The position numbers were made by a program, and so were the translations under genes. A stretch of DNA of 64,000 nt from CAWEBF01 sp963807235 (GTDB lineage: Bacteria; Acidobacteriota; Vicinamibacteria; Vicinamibacterales; UBA2999). Location of the stretch: contig CAWEBF010000015.1 in NCBI GenBank assembly GCA_963807235.1, forward strand, positions 324,772 to 388,771, read 5' to 3'. Under the pieces are notes generated by a model. The model was not told the DNA's origin, made no database searches, and was given only the letters and a program-made list of their open reading frames with translations. This document shows positions 1 to 8,206 of this stretch, in pieces (position 1 is the first letter of the stretch; every line of letters begins with the position of its first letter).

Positions 1-1782
1 CTTCAGCAGATCGATCGGGTACTTCGAGCCGCCGGAGCCCAGGAACGTCAGGTAGGCGTCGCGCGCCTTCGTGTCGCCGGACAACACCTTGGCGGACAAC
101 GCTTCGGCCGCCGTGAACGAGGTGGCGTACTGGAACACGTAGAAATCGCGATAGAAGTGCGGGATGAAGCTCCACTCGTGGGCGATGTAGTCGTCCACGA
201 CGGTCACCTTCTGGTCGTGGCCGTAGTACCGCCGTGTGATGTCCAGATACAGCTTCGCCAGCGCGTCGCCGGTGATCGGCTGCCCCGCCTGGGCCATCTC
301 GTGCATCTTCAACTCGAACTCCGCGAACTGCGTCTGGCGGAAGACGGTGGACTTGATGCCCTCGAGGTAGTTGCCGAGAATCGACAACCGCGTCGGCGTG
401 TCCTTGATCTGCTTGAGCACGTGATCGACGAGCAGCGCCTCGTTGAAGGTGGACGCCACCTCCGCGACAAAGGTCGCGTAAGACGCCGTGGCGTATGGCT
501 GGCGCTTGTTGGAGTAGAAGCTGTGCATCGTGTGACCCAGCTCGTGGGTCAGCGTGCTGACGTCGTTGTACTCGCCCTGGTAGTTCAGCAGCATGTAGGG
601 GTGCACGTCGTAGGCGCCGCCGTTCGAGTAGGCACCCGATACCTTGCCTTCAGTGGGGTACCAGTCGAGCCACCGCTCCTTGAACGCGCGCTGGAGCACG
701 CCGGTATAGTCCGAGCCCAGCGGGGCCATCGACGATATGACGAGCGCCTGGGCCTGTTCCGGCGTGTATTTCAGATCCACCTCCGCGACGAGCGGCGCGT
801 ACAGGTCGTAGTAGTGCAGGTCGTCCTTCAGCCCCATCATCCGCTTGCGCAGCTTCAAGTAGCGGTGGAACGTCGGCAGGCTGCTGTTCACACCCTCGAT
901 CAGCCGCATGTACACCGGCACCGGGATGTTCGGGCCGTTGAGCGCGGCCTCGAGGTTCGAGCTGTACTTGCGGGCACGTGCGTAGAAGAGCGACTTCTGC
1001 ACCTGCGAGTTCATGGTGGTGCCGAACGTCCTGCCAAAACCGCCGAGCGCGCCGAAGAACGCGCCCATCGCCGCCTTGCGATCCTCGCGCTTGGGCGAGA
1101 TGCGCAACGCCGAGTAGCCAGCCTGATCGACCTTCGCGGTCTTGCCGTCGGCCAGCGTGATGGTCGGGTACGGGAAGTCGGCGTTGGCCAGGATGGTGTA
1201 GATGTTCGACGCCGAGCCGGCCAGCGGCCCCGCGTCGGCGAGCAGCTTCTCTTCCGGATCCGTCAACGTGTGCGCCGCGCGGCGCACGACGTCGCGCAGA
1301 TAGAATTCGAACGGCTTGAGACGCGGCTCCTTGGCGAGAAACGACTCGATCTTCGCGTTGCCGACCCGCAGCACTTCCGGCTCGATGAACGCGGCCTGCG
1401 CGGCGAAGTTCGCGTAGAGCTGCTGCATCTCCTGCTGCATGCCCTGAGGCTCGGACACGCGAGTGTCCTGATCGGAGAGCATGCTCGCGTAGACGTAGAG
1501 CCGGGACAGCTCCTTGTCCAGACGCGACATCAGCTCCAGCGCCTCGGCCACCTTGGTAGCCGACGTGCCGAGCGTCCCTTCGAGCTTGCGCAGCGCCGGC
1601 AGCTCCGCCGTGATGGCCTGTTTCCGGGCCCGCCACGCGGCCTGGTCGGGGTAGATGTCGGCCAGATTCCACTTGAACGAATCCGGCACCTTGGCACGGT
1701 CGCGCTCTTGAGCCGTCAGCAACATGGTGGTCACCAGAAGAAGGGCGCCGGTCAGGGCCAGGCGGAGGGTCGGGGAGTGCAT
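1..1782 (-). CDS. pepF: Oligoendopeptidase F, exported, 3' end cut by window edge
   Basis: Zinc metallopeptidase of family M3B, which cleaves short oligopeptides. The reverse-strand frame is open from the ATG at 1782 to the window edge, 594 codons, so only the last few residues are missing. The zinc motif HELGH is encoded near 540, with the usual downstream part of the M3 fold. The visible end resembles the family C-terminus (FLGSGGSKYPIDLLK). The first ~25 residues are hydrophobic and end in LLTAQ, so it is probably exported, unlike the cytosolic Firmicutes enzymes. A GGAG lies 7 bases before the start. No frameshift is seen. It diverges from the metallopeptidase gene that starts at 1870. 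Confidence 0.93.
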   Translation of the reverse strand, partial: MHSPTLRLALTGALLLVTTMLLTAQERDRAKVPDSFKWNLADIYPDQAAWRARKQAITAELPALRKLEGTLGTSATKVAEALELMSRLDKELSRLYVYASMLSDQDTRVSEPQGMQQEMQQLYANFAAQAAFIEPEVLRVGNAKIESFLAKEPRLKPFEFYLRDVVRRAAHTLTDPEEKLLADAGPLAGSASNIYTILANADFPYPTITLADGKTAKVDQAGYSALRISPKREDRKAAMGAFFGALGGFGRTFGTTMNSQVQKSLFYARARKYSSNLEAALNGPNIPVPVYMRLIEGVNSSLPTFHRYLKLRKRMMGLKDDLHYYDLYAPLVAEVDLKYTPEQAQALVISSMAPLGSDYTGVLQRAFKERWLDWYPTEGKVSGAYSNGGAYDVHPYMLLNYQGEYNDVSTLTHELGHTMHSFYSNKRQPYATASYATFVAEVASTFNEALLVDHVLKQIKDTPTRLSILGNYLEGIKSTVFRQTQFAEFELKMHEMAQAGQPITGDALAKLYLDITRRYYGHDQKVTVVDDYIAHEWSFIPHFYRDFYVFQYATSFTAAEALSAKVLSGDTKARDAYLTFLGSGGSKYPIDLLK

Positions 1783-1869
1783 GGGCTGCTCCGGATTCGC
1801 GGGATTACGAGTGGACACGCACAGGGTCTCGGCCCTCTAGTGTAACAAGGGCCTACAATCGTCGTCTGG

Positions 1870-2895
1870 ATGCCGCGCCGGACGCTGACCACCGACTGGG
1901 CAAGCCTTGCGGACGACGCGCTTCTGGACGTCAAGATGGCCGATCTCCCGCTCGCCATCGAAGGCGCGCTGGCCGCGCGAGTCGCCCAGCTTCGCGACGA
2001 AATTGCCAGCGTGGGGCTGGGATTCCCGCTGCATTTCTACCTGTCTGACGAATGGTTCACGCCGGACGGCGGGACGGCGATCGCCGTGCCCTTTTACCTG
2101 GCGCACCCACGGCTGGAGCGGCTCGAAGAGGCGCAGATGTTCGAGGTCGAAGGCGGTGAGCACGAGTGGGCCATGCGCATCCTGCGCCACGAGGCCGGCC
2201 ACGCCATCGACAACGCCTTCCGCCTGCGTTTGCGCCGGCAGCGTCGCGCCGTGTTCGGTTCTCCCGCCGAGCCCTACCCGGAGTTCTACACGCCGAAGCC
2301 CTATAGCAAGAGCTTCGTCCTGCACCTCGATGCGTGGTACGCGCAAAGCCATCCCGACGAGGATTTCGCGGAAACGTTCGCCGTCTGGTTGACGCCTCGC
2401 AGCCAGTGGCAGCAGCGGTACGCAGGATGGCCGGCGCTGCGGAAGCTGGAGTACATGGACCAGTTGATGGGCACGTTGAAAGGCGTACCCCCGCGCGTGG
2501 ACAACCCGGTCGAGATCGACCCGCTTCCAAGTCTGCGGCGCACGTTCCGCCAGCACTATCGCGCCAAACGGCGTCACTACGGCGTGGACTATCCCAACTT
2601 CTACGACAGAGATCTGCGGCGCATCTTCTCGGACGAGCCACAGTTCGGCGGCAATCCCACGGCCGCGCAGTTCATCGGGCGTATCCGCCGCCCGGTGCGC
2701 AAGGCGGTTGCCGGCTGGACCGGCATCTACCAGTACACGATCGATCAGGTGCTGGAAGACATGACCGCGCGATGCAAGGAACTTCGGCTGCGCCTGGCGG
2801 TCCCGGAAGACACCGCGCGCCAGGAGTTCACCGTGCTCCTCACGGTGCAGGCCATGAACTACCTCCACAGCGGCGGACACCGGCTGTTCCTGTGA
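1870..2895 (+). CDS. Putative zinc-binding metallopeptidase
   Basis: A 341-residue soluble protein without a signal peptide. The motif RHEAGHAID places a zincin HExxH site at residues 107-111. The rest matches proteins usually named putative zinc-binding metallopeptidase rather than a characterised family. The stop TGA overlaps the GTG start of the next gene (GTGA at 2892-2895), so the two are translationally coupled. The partner is an ATP-grasp ligase, which suggests that the pair handles the same peptide-like substrate, but the substrate cannot be read from sequence. The start ATG at 1870 lies about 90 bases from the divergent pepF start. Confidence 0.8.
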   Translation: MPRRTLTTDWASLADDALLDVKMADLPLAIEGALAARVAQLRDEIASVGLGFPLHFYLSDEWFTPDGGTAIAVPFYLAHPRLERLEEAQMFEVEGGEHEWAMRILRHEAGHAIDNAFRLRLRRQRRAVFGSPAEPYPEFYTPKPYSKSFVLHLDAWYAQSHPDEDFAETFAVWLTPRSQWQQRYAGWPALRKLEYMDQLMGTLKGVPPRVDNPVEIDPLPSLRRTFRQHYRAKRRHYGVDYPNFYDRDLRRIFSDEPQFGGNPTAAQFIGRIRRPVRKAVAGWTGIYQYTIDQVLEDMTARCKELRLRLAVPEDTARQEFTVLLTVQAMNYLHSGGHRLFL

Positions 2896-3935
2896 AGCGC
2901 CGCGTCCTGGCCCTCGTCCACGACCACCTGGTCCCGCCCCGCCAGACCAAGGGCGTGGACGTGCGGGAGGCGGAGTGGAAGATGGAGTTCGACGTCATCG
3001 AGACGCTGCGTGAAATGGGCCACCAGGTGCGGGTGCGCGGCGTGCACGACGACCTGAGCGGCATCCGGCCCACCGTGGCGTCGTTCACCCCGCACATCGT
3101 GTTCAACCTGTTGGAAGCGTTCGCCGGCGTGGCCACCTTCGATCAGAACGTGGTCAGCTACCTGGAGCTCCTGCGGCTGCCCTACACCGGCTGCAATCCA
3201 CGCGGGCTGATCCTGGCGCGCGACAAGGCGCTGTCGAAGCAGCTCCTCGCTCTTCACCGCGTGCCGGTGCCAGGTTTCACGGTGGTGCGGCCGGGACGCA
3301 AGCCGGTCCTCCCCCGCCGCCTCGGGTATCCGCTCATCGTCAAGTCGCTCTTCTACGAGTCCTCCATCGGCATCTCGCAGGCCTCGGTGGTGGAGAACGA
3401 CGAGCAGCTCGCCAAACGGGTCACCTTCGTCCACGAGCATCTGGGGATGGCCGCCATCGTGGAGCAGTTCATCGACGGACGCGAGCTCTACGTCGGCGTG
3501 CTGGGGAACGAGCGCCTGGAGGTGTTTCCCGTCGTGGGAGATGTCGTTTGCGGGGATGGCGGACAACCGCTGGCGCATCGCAACCGAGCGCGTGAAGTGG
3601 AGCACGCGGTATCAGAAGCGCCACAACATCATGACGAGCCGCGCCGAGCTGCCCGCGGCCACGGCCGATGCCATCGGCCGCATCGCCAAACGCAGCTACC
3701 GCGCGTTGGACCTCAACGGCTACGCGCGCATCGACATCCGGCTCGACGGCGACGCCCGCCCATATGTGATCGACGTGAACCCCAACCCGAACCTGGCCTA
3801 CGGCGAGGACTTCGCGGAGTCGGCCGAGCGCGCCGGCACTCCTACGAGCGCCTGCTCGAGCGCATCATCGGCCTGGGTCTGCGCTGGGAACCCGCGCGGA
3901 CGGCTAGATCGGCCCGAAGTGAGGCGATCACGTAA
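2892..3935 (+). CDS. ATP-grasp ligase related to D-Ala-D-Ala ligase, split by two indels
   Basis: ATP-dependent carboxylate-amine ligase fold of about 347 residues. The N-terminal domain (VKRRVLALVHDH onward), the ATP-binding middle (YPLIVKSLFYESSIGIS, with VEQFIDGRELYVGV) and the C-terminal metal-binding part (DIRLDG, VIDVNPNPNLAYGEDF) are all present in order. The frame changes near 3532, just before WEMSFAG, and back near 3838, before SYERLLERI. Both halves are well conserved, so these are probably sequence errors. The GTG start overlaps the stop of the metallopeptidase gene. The family makes peptide bonds between amino acids or small peptides. The actual substrate is unknown. Confidence 0.78.
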   Translation: MKRRVLALVHDHLVPPRQTKGVDVREAEWKMEFDVIETLREMGHQVRVRGVHDDLSGIRPTVASFTPHIVFNLLEAFAGVATFDQNVVSYLELLRLPYTGCNPRGLILARDKALSKQLLALHRVPVPGFTVVRPGRKPVLPRRLGYPLIVKSLFYESSIGISQASVVENDEQLAKRVTFVHEHLGMAAIVEQFIDGRELYVGVLGNERLEVFPVVGDVVCGDGGQPLAHRNRAREVEHAVSEAPQHHDEPRRAARGHGRCHRPHRQTQLPRVGPQRLRAHRHPARRRRPPICDRREPQPEPGLRRGLRGVGRARRHSYERLLERIIGLGLRWEPARTARSARSEAIT

Positions 3936-4393
3936 GCCGACGATCAATAGAGTGAACGCCATCATCACGACGCCGTGCGTCATGCCGACGACTGGCGACG
4001 CCAGAAGGTTTTCGCCGGCGATGGCACGCAGCGGCTTGATGCGGAGAAACGCCTCGTTCACCGCGCCGCCGAAGAGGTTGTAGGCGCTGAGCAGCATGGC
4101 CACGAGGTGCACGTAGCGCCAGCCGGCCGGCTTGACGCGAACCGCCAGCCAGCCGGCCAGGAGCACCACCAGCCCGGCGATCGCCAGCCAGTGCGGAAAC
4201 CAGAAGCGCTGCTGGCGTAGATGCCGAGCGACGTCAGGGACAGGAGCACATAGGCCACGCGTAGACCTTGCCGGCGGTGCGGTGCCGTCGGCTTCCCTTC
4301 CGGGCCAGCATCGCCGGCACGAACGCCGCCATGGCCACGACGCACGGCGACGGTGTGCAGCCAGCCGACGACGGAGAGATTCAGGTCGAACAT
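3798..4393 (-). CDS. DUF2306-type integral membrane protein, frameshifted
   Basis: Predicted multi-pass membrane protein. The start ATG at 4393 gives MFDLNLSVVGWLHTVA, then come segments resembling the DUF2306 family (a basic loop with HR, then a hydrophobic LLSLTSLGIY stretch). The second half, WLAVRVKPAGWRYVHLVAML through GMTHGVVMMAFTLLIVGLRD, is intact. Two or three indels lie between about 4345 and 4210. The 3' end runs over the end of the ATP-grasp gene on the other strand, so the true stop may be earlier. It is the last gene of a reverse operon after the winged-helix regulator and another membrane protein. The function of DUF2306 is not known. Confidence 0.6.
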
Positions 4394-4418
4394 CTTGATG
4401 CCCTTCTGCGCGGCGCGA

Positions 4419-4754
4419 TCACCGGGACGTCCGGCGCGCGTGTCCGATGAGCTGCTCCAGGCCGGCAAGATGCTGGGACAGCGCCCGTTTCCCCTTCGGC
4501 GCCAGTCCGTACCACGTGACAGGCCGCCGATCCTGGAACGCCTTGCGCACGAGGACATAGCCCGCGTCCTCGAGCTTTCGCATGTTCGCGCCAAGGTTGC
4601 CGTCGGTCTCGTTCAGCAGCTCCTTGAGGCGGCTGAACGACAGCCGATCGTGCCGCGCCAGGAGCACTGCGGCGCCCACGCGGGCCCGGTGCTGAAGCAG
4701 GTCGTCGAGCTCGGGAAACGCGGGCTCGACAACGGCCTCACGGGGCGGCTTCAC
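4419..4754 (-). CDS. Winged-helix transcriptional regulator (MarR/HTH_34-like)
   Basis: A 111-residue protein that is almost entirely one winged-helix DNA-binding domain: helices around LSFSRLKELLNETDGNLGAN, then the wing GYVLVRKAFQDRRPVTWYGL. This matches the small regulators annotated as winged helix DNA-binding domain or transcriptional regulator. It overlaps the end of the upstream membrane-protein gene by 17 bases and is followed after 25 bases by the DUF2306 gene, so all three are likely co-transcribed. The inverted repeat at 5306-5350 ahead of the operon is a candidate target, although it may instead act in the RNA. Confidence 0.85.
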   Translation of the reverse strand: MKPPREAVVEPAFPELDDLLQHRARVGAAVLLARHDRLSFSRLKELLNETDGNLGANMRKLEDAGYVLVRKAFQDRRPVTWYGLAPKGKRALSQHLAGLEQLIGHARRTSR

Positions 4755-5301
4755 GCGGCGCCTCTCCCCTTAATCCGGCGGCGATCAGCGCGACGGCCAG
4801 GGCCACGCCGACGATCGTCCACGCATAGCCCGACACCAGCGTGACCAGGACATAGCCGCCCGCCATCAGCACCCCGACCCAGAGAAACCGCCGATCGCCG
4901 TGCACACCCGCGGTGAAATAGCCGAGGGCGACAATCAGCAGGATCACGGAGTTCAGCGATTCCCACGGCAGAACGCCGAGGGCGGGCGACGCACGGCCAG
5001 CGCGATCGCGGCCATCATTCCGCCCCAGTGCAACAAGTGCCGCCGGCCGTCGGCGGCCGACACCTGCCCCCTGCTTCGGGCGTGGCGCGAACCCAGCACG
5101 GCGCTGACGATGAAGCCGAGCGGTCCGGCGACGGTCCAGAACGGACCGACCAGCTGCGGGCGAAGATCCACGAGCATGAACCCGATCAAGACGGCTCCTG
5201 CCCAGAAAAAGTAGAGACTGGCTGGGATCGCTTCCTGTCGCTGGCCGCCAGCGCGTCCCGCACGAAGTGGAGATCGGCTTCTACCGTTCGAGCTCGGTCA
5301 T
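4738..5301 (-). CDS. Membrane protein of regulator operon, frameshifted
   Basis: First gene of a three-gene reverse operon. The ATG at 5301 has a very good ribosome binding site (GAGGAG, 6-base spacer). It reads MTELER, then after an indel near 5284 a soluble stretch EADLHFVRDALAASDR, then after another near 5215 four or more hydrophobic segments (LYFFWAGAVLIGFMLVDLRP, GPFWTVAGPLGFIVSAVLG, VILLIVALGYFTAGVHGD, GYAWTIVGVALAVALIAAG). A third indel lies near 4960. The layout of a soluble head and several helices next to a winged-helix gene recurs in related genomes. The role is unknown, possibly a sensor or stress protein. Confidence 0.6.
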
Positions 5302-5305
5302 GCGT

Positions 5306-5350
5306 GACTCCTCAGACTCTAGATTATTAGAGCACTCTGAAATAGGAGTC
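5306..5350 (-). promoter_or_regulatory. Hairpin that would sequester the ribosome binding site of the 5301 gene
   Basis: On the reverse strand the leader folds as GACTCC / TCAGA / CTCTA, a 6-base loop ATAATC, then TAGAG, TCTGA and GGAGTC without interruption. That gives 16 paired bases with bulges TATT and GTG only on the 5' side. The 3' strand contains the Shine-Dalgarno GAGGAG, 6 bases before the ATG at 5301. If it forms in RNA, translation of the whole operon would be gated. As DNA it is also a candidate operator. Confidence 0.5.
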
Positions 5351-5408
5351 AAGGACCATAGGACGGCCGCTGGCGCAAGAATGAATTCCATCACCCGCGC
5401 GGGGGTGC

Positions 5409-5455
5409 TTGACAGCCCGGCTCTTACGTGGAACGATACTACGCAACACGTAGTA
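5409..5455 (+). promoter_or_regulatory. TTGACA box and 7-bp inverted-repeat operator
   Basis: A perfect TTGACA (5409-5414) is followed by the inverted repeat TACTACG-caaca-CGTAGTA (5437-5455), which ends 5 bases before the ATG at 5461. Position and symmetry fit a dimeric repressor covering the -10 region or the start. TACTAC/GTAGTA half sites resemble BlaI/MecI and PadR operators, but that link is inference. Confidence 0.45.
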
Positions 5456-5460
5456 ACCAT

Positions 5461-6307
5461 GCTGGCCAGGTTGATCCGGTTCGCGGCCTCTCTGTACCCG
5501 GCGTGGTGGCGGGCGCGCTACGGCCCCGAGTTCGCCGCCCTCCTGGACGACGTGGAACCGCGGCGCCGGCAACGATCCTGAATACCTTCAAGGGAGCCCT
5601 GCTCATGCAATTCAATCGTCTGGATCTGGCCCGCTCGGCAGCCGGCTGCGCCTCTGATCGGCGCGTCTGTGGCGGGCGCTGGTGTTCGTGGCCGCGCCGC
5701 GGCCCTTCGCCTCCACCTTGTCAATTGCGATTGAGGCCACCGACGACGCCGGGTGGCCGGAAGCAGCTGTGCCGGAATACGCTGGGGTTCACCGACACGA
5801 ACCTGGCTCAGGTCATCGAGAAGCTTGGGCTCTATCCGGGCGAGCGCGGCAGCCGGTCCGCCGCGGACGTCGTGGACCGGTTTCGTCGGGACATCTCGCG
5901 TCACGCTGTCACGCATCGGCGGCCAGGCCACGATGTGTCGGCGCCGCAGGCCGTTGCAGGGGGCCCTACCCTCCGCGACCGGGGACGTGCTGAACCTGTC
6001 GTTTACGTACCCCGACGGTCCCCTCGCGGAAAAGGTCGTCACCGCGCTCGGGCAGATGGTCGTTGTAGAGAACCTGCGCCGGGCGGAGTCCAGCACCGCG
6101 ACTCAACGCGCCTACGGCGTGCGTGTCCGCGTGGTGGATTCGCCACGCCATGACCGGGCTGATCCGGACCTGATGGCGGTGATGGGTGCTGGATTGGGCG
6201 CGGCCGCGCTGGCCGCCGCAGGCATGTTAGTGTTGCGCCGTCGAACTCAACTCGGGCCGCTAGCGTGTCTTGGTCGTCGCCTTGGCCTTGGCCTTGCCCT
6301 TCGCTGA
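5461..6307 (+). CDS. Hypothetical membrane-anchored protein, several frameshifts
   Basis: The N-terminus (LYPAWWRARYGPEFAALLDD) is a short cytoplasmic motif often found at the start of acidobacterial permease-type proteins. After an indel near 5565 it continues TILNTFKGALLMQFNRLDLAR, then a transmembrane segment, then a periplasmic part (QVIEKLGLYPGERG), then ENLRRAESST and a final hydrophobic helix (AVMGAGLGAAALAAAGMLVL). Two terminal helices around a periplasmic domain recall Wzz or chain-length regulators, but similarity is too weak to name it. At least three indels lie between 5565 and 5910. The last codons run into the convergent gene ending at 6260. Confidence 0.45.
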
Positions 6308-6727
6308 GATCGCGTGCTCGCTCCCGCGCGTCATCTTCTTGATGAAGTCGGCGCGTCGAAACCGAACGCCGGACCAGTCCTCGTCGACGGCCACCATGCG
6401 CACCGGCTCGAAGCCGGCCGCGCCCATGCCCTTCCATCCGCTGTCCCGGTTGATGGAGGACGTGTATCGTTTCGACGTGCCCTTGGGATAGGCAAGCCAC
6501 ACGACGGCATCGCCGGCGGTCTTCTCGGCCGCCAGGCGCGCGGCCTTGTCGGCCTCAGGTTGAGAGGTAACAAACGCGAGGAAGAACCTGATGCCCTTGA
6601 CGCCACCGTGGGCACGATGGATGGTCACGCCCTTCAGGGCCTTCAGCTCGGGCTCGAACGACGCCGGTGCGTCGAGGACCAGGATCGCGTCCTGGTCCTT
6701 CAGGTTCATCTTCTCGAAGACCGTCAT
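6260..6727 (-). CDS. Small conserved protein, DUF3052-like
   Basis: A 155-residue protein starting MTVFEKMNLKDQDAILVLDA. The features are a short core (FFLAFVTSQPEADKAA), a WLAYPKGTSKRY motif, then VRMVAVDEDWSGVRFRR, and a lysine-rich low-complexity tail (KGKAKAKATTKTR). This resembles small cytosolic proteins of the DUF3052 type found beside unrelated genes. No catalytic residues can be named. It is the last gene of the reverse operon, 11 bases after the stop of the secreted gene upstream. Its stop lies in a CTAG. Confidence 0.6.
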   Translation of the reverse strand: MTVFEKMNLKDQDAILVLDAPASFEPELKALKGVTIHRAHGGVKGIRFFLAFVTSQPEADKAARLAAEKTAGDAVVWLAYPKGTSKRYTSSINRDSGWKGMGAAGFEPVRMVAVDEDWSGVRFRRADFIKKMTRGSEHAISAKGKAKAKATTKTR

Positions 6728-6738
6728 CTCATTGCGGT

Positions 6739-7211
6739 CTATTTGCGGTCGTAGTGCTGCTTGCTCTTGATGGGCGTGCCCTGAGCGTCGGTGCCCTCGG
6801 ACGTGATGGTCAGCACCTTGCCGTCCGCCGAGAGCGCCCATGTCTGGGTCTCTGAGCTTGCCGCTGATCGACGCGGTGCGGACGATGGTCGTGGGGTTGG
6901 AGCGCTTGAAGGCCACCGTGGCAGGCTGGTTGGGCACGGGATAGTCCTTGCCGTCCAGCTTCGCGGTGATGGCCACCTCGTTCACGGCATCTCCGCGCCA
7001 CGTCTGCGCCTTCGACACGATGTCGTCGCCCTTCACGCTCCAGCGTCAGCACCCGCCGCTGCGGCTGCGTGGCCGCGGGCTCGTAGACCGACTTGAAGCG
7101 GTCGAGCTCCCACGTGCCGTTGAACGACGCCTGCGCCTGCACCACGCACGGCGCGGCCACCAGCATCAGCAACGCGAAACAGCTCACCAGGGTCCGTTCG
7201 ACGCTCCGCAT
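6739..7211 (-). CDS. Secreted lipocalin-like hypothetical protein, frameshifted
   Basis: The ATG at 7211 follows a strong AAGGAGG ribosome binding site. A signal peptide (LVSCFALLMLVAAPCVVQAQA) precedes FNGTWELDRFKSVYEPA, a beta-strand opening typical of small exported proteins of this phylum. After an indel near 7040 the reading continues KGDDIVSKAQTWRGDAVNEV, and after another near 6855 it ends in YDRK. The intact length would be about 157 residues. The function is unknown. It lies between two co-oriented genes, so it is part of the operon. Confidence 0.6.
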
Positions 7212-7230
7212 CCTCGGTTCCTCCTTCTCC

Positions 7231-8206
7231 TCACCGGGCGGCCGGGCGCGGACGCTCGACAACGGGCAGCGGAGCCGGCGTCGCGCACGGCGTCGGGTTC
7301 CATTTCGTGCCGTCGGCTTCCCGCTTGAAGTGCGTGCTCGTGTAGAACGGCTGCGTCAGGTAGCGCGGGTCCTCGACGATGGTCGTGACGTGCAGCCACT
7401 CGTCGCCGTTGGGATGCGCCGGCAGCCGGTGAAAGTATTCCGTGATGGTGGCCTGTTCGCTGTAGGGCACGCCGTTCTTGCGCAGATAGCCCTCGCGGAA
7501 CTGCGTCGTCGCGACCTTCAGCGATCCGCCGCGGAGGATCGACGCCTGGCCTCGCGGTGGAGGCCCGCCTCGCAGGCCCTGCCCGCCGCCGCCCGGCACC
7601 ACCACCTGCCCGCCGCGCGCGACGGCGTTGGCGTTGCCCGGCCAGGATCGCCCCCCCTGCCGACGCCCGGGCCTTCCCACGTCGCGACCGAATGGCCCTG
7701 CCACGTGCGCTCGGCCGGCGGCGGGCGCCGCGCCGAAGTGCAGCAGCCGCGTCTGCGTCCCGGCATCGAACTCGAGCTTCAGCGTCGTGGGATTCTCCCA
7801 GGAGACGCGCAGGCGGCCCGGCTGGCGCATGATGCCGCCCACTCCGAACGCCTTGCACTGCAGGCTGGCGGCGTTGTCCTTGGCCAGATCCCACGCCTCG
7901 GCGGCCTTGCGGCCCTCGGCGTTGATCGGGATGCTGGCCACATCGCCCTTGGGCGGCGTGACCATGCGCCACCGGTAGTCCTCGGTGACGATCGCCACCC
8001 AGTTGCCCGTCAGGTCGATGGGCGCCAGTTCCTGCGCCGTGCGGGGCGCGGGCGGCGCGCCCCGGCCGCGGCCGGCGCCTTGGGAGCGGCCTGGCCCTGG
8101 CCTGGGCGAGCGCCACCGAGACGCGATCGGCGACCGTCCACGTCACGGACGCGCACACCGCAGCCACGACCGCAGAGACGATGGTTCGAACAACCGGCCG
8201 GATCAT
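7231..8206 (-). CDS. Exported hypothetical protein (acidobacterial type), one indel
   Basis: About 325 residues. The start ATG at 8206 overlaps the stop of the upstream gene (ATGA). A signal peptide (TIVSAVVAAVCASVTWTVAD) is followed, after an indel near 8095, by VAIVTEDYRWRMVTPPKGD, SWENPTTLKLEFDAGTQTRL, a glycine/arginine-rich low-complexity linker, and a conserved C-terminal part (REGYLRKNGVPYSEQATITE, HVTTIVEDPRYLTQPFYTST, WNPTPC). I recognise this as a recurrent exported acidobacterial protein of unknown function. Translational coupling to the fused protein upstream suggests a shared process. Confidence 0.65.

Noticed and set aside
157..1845. Long forward open frame opposite pepF
   Set aside because: Residues are Arg/Val/His-rich with no domain, while the reverse strand encodes a complete M3 peptidase. 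It is a GC-rich antisense shadow, like many other long open frames in this window.
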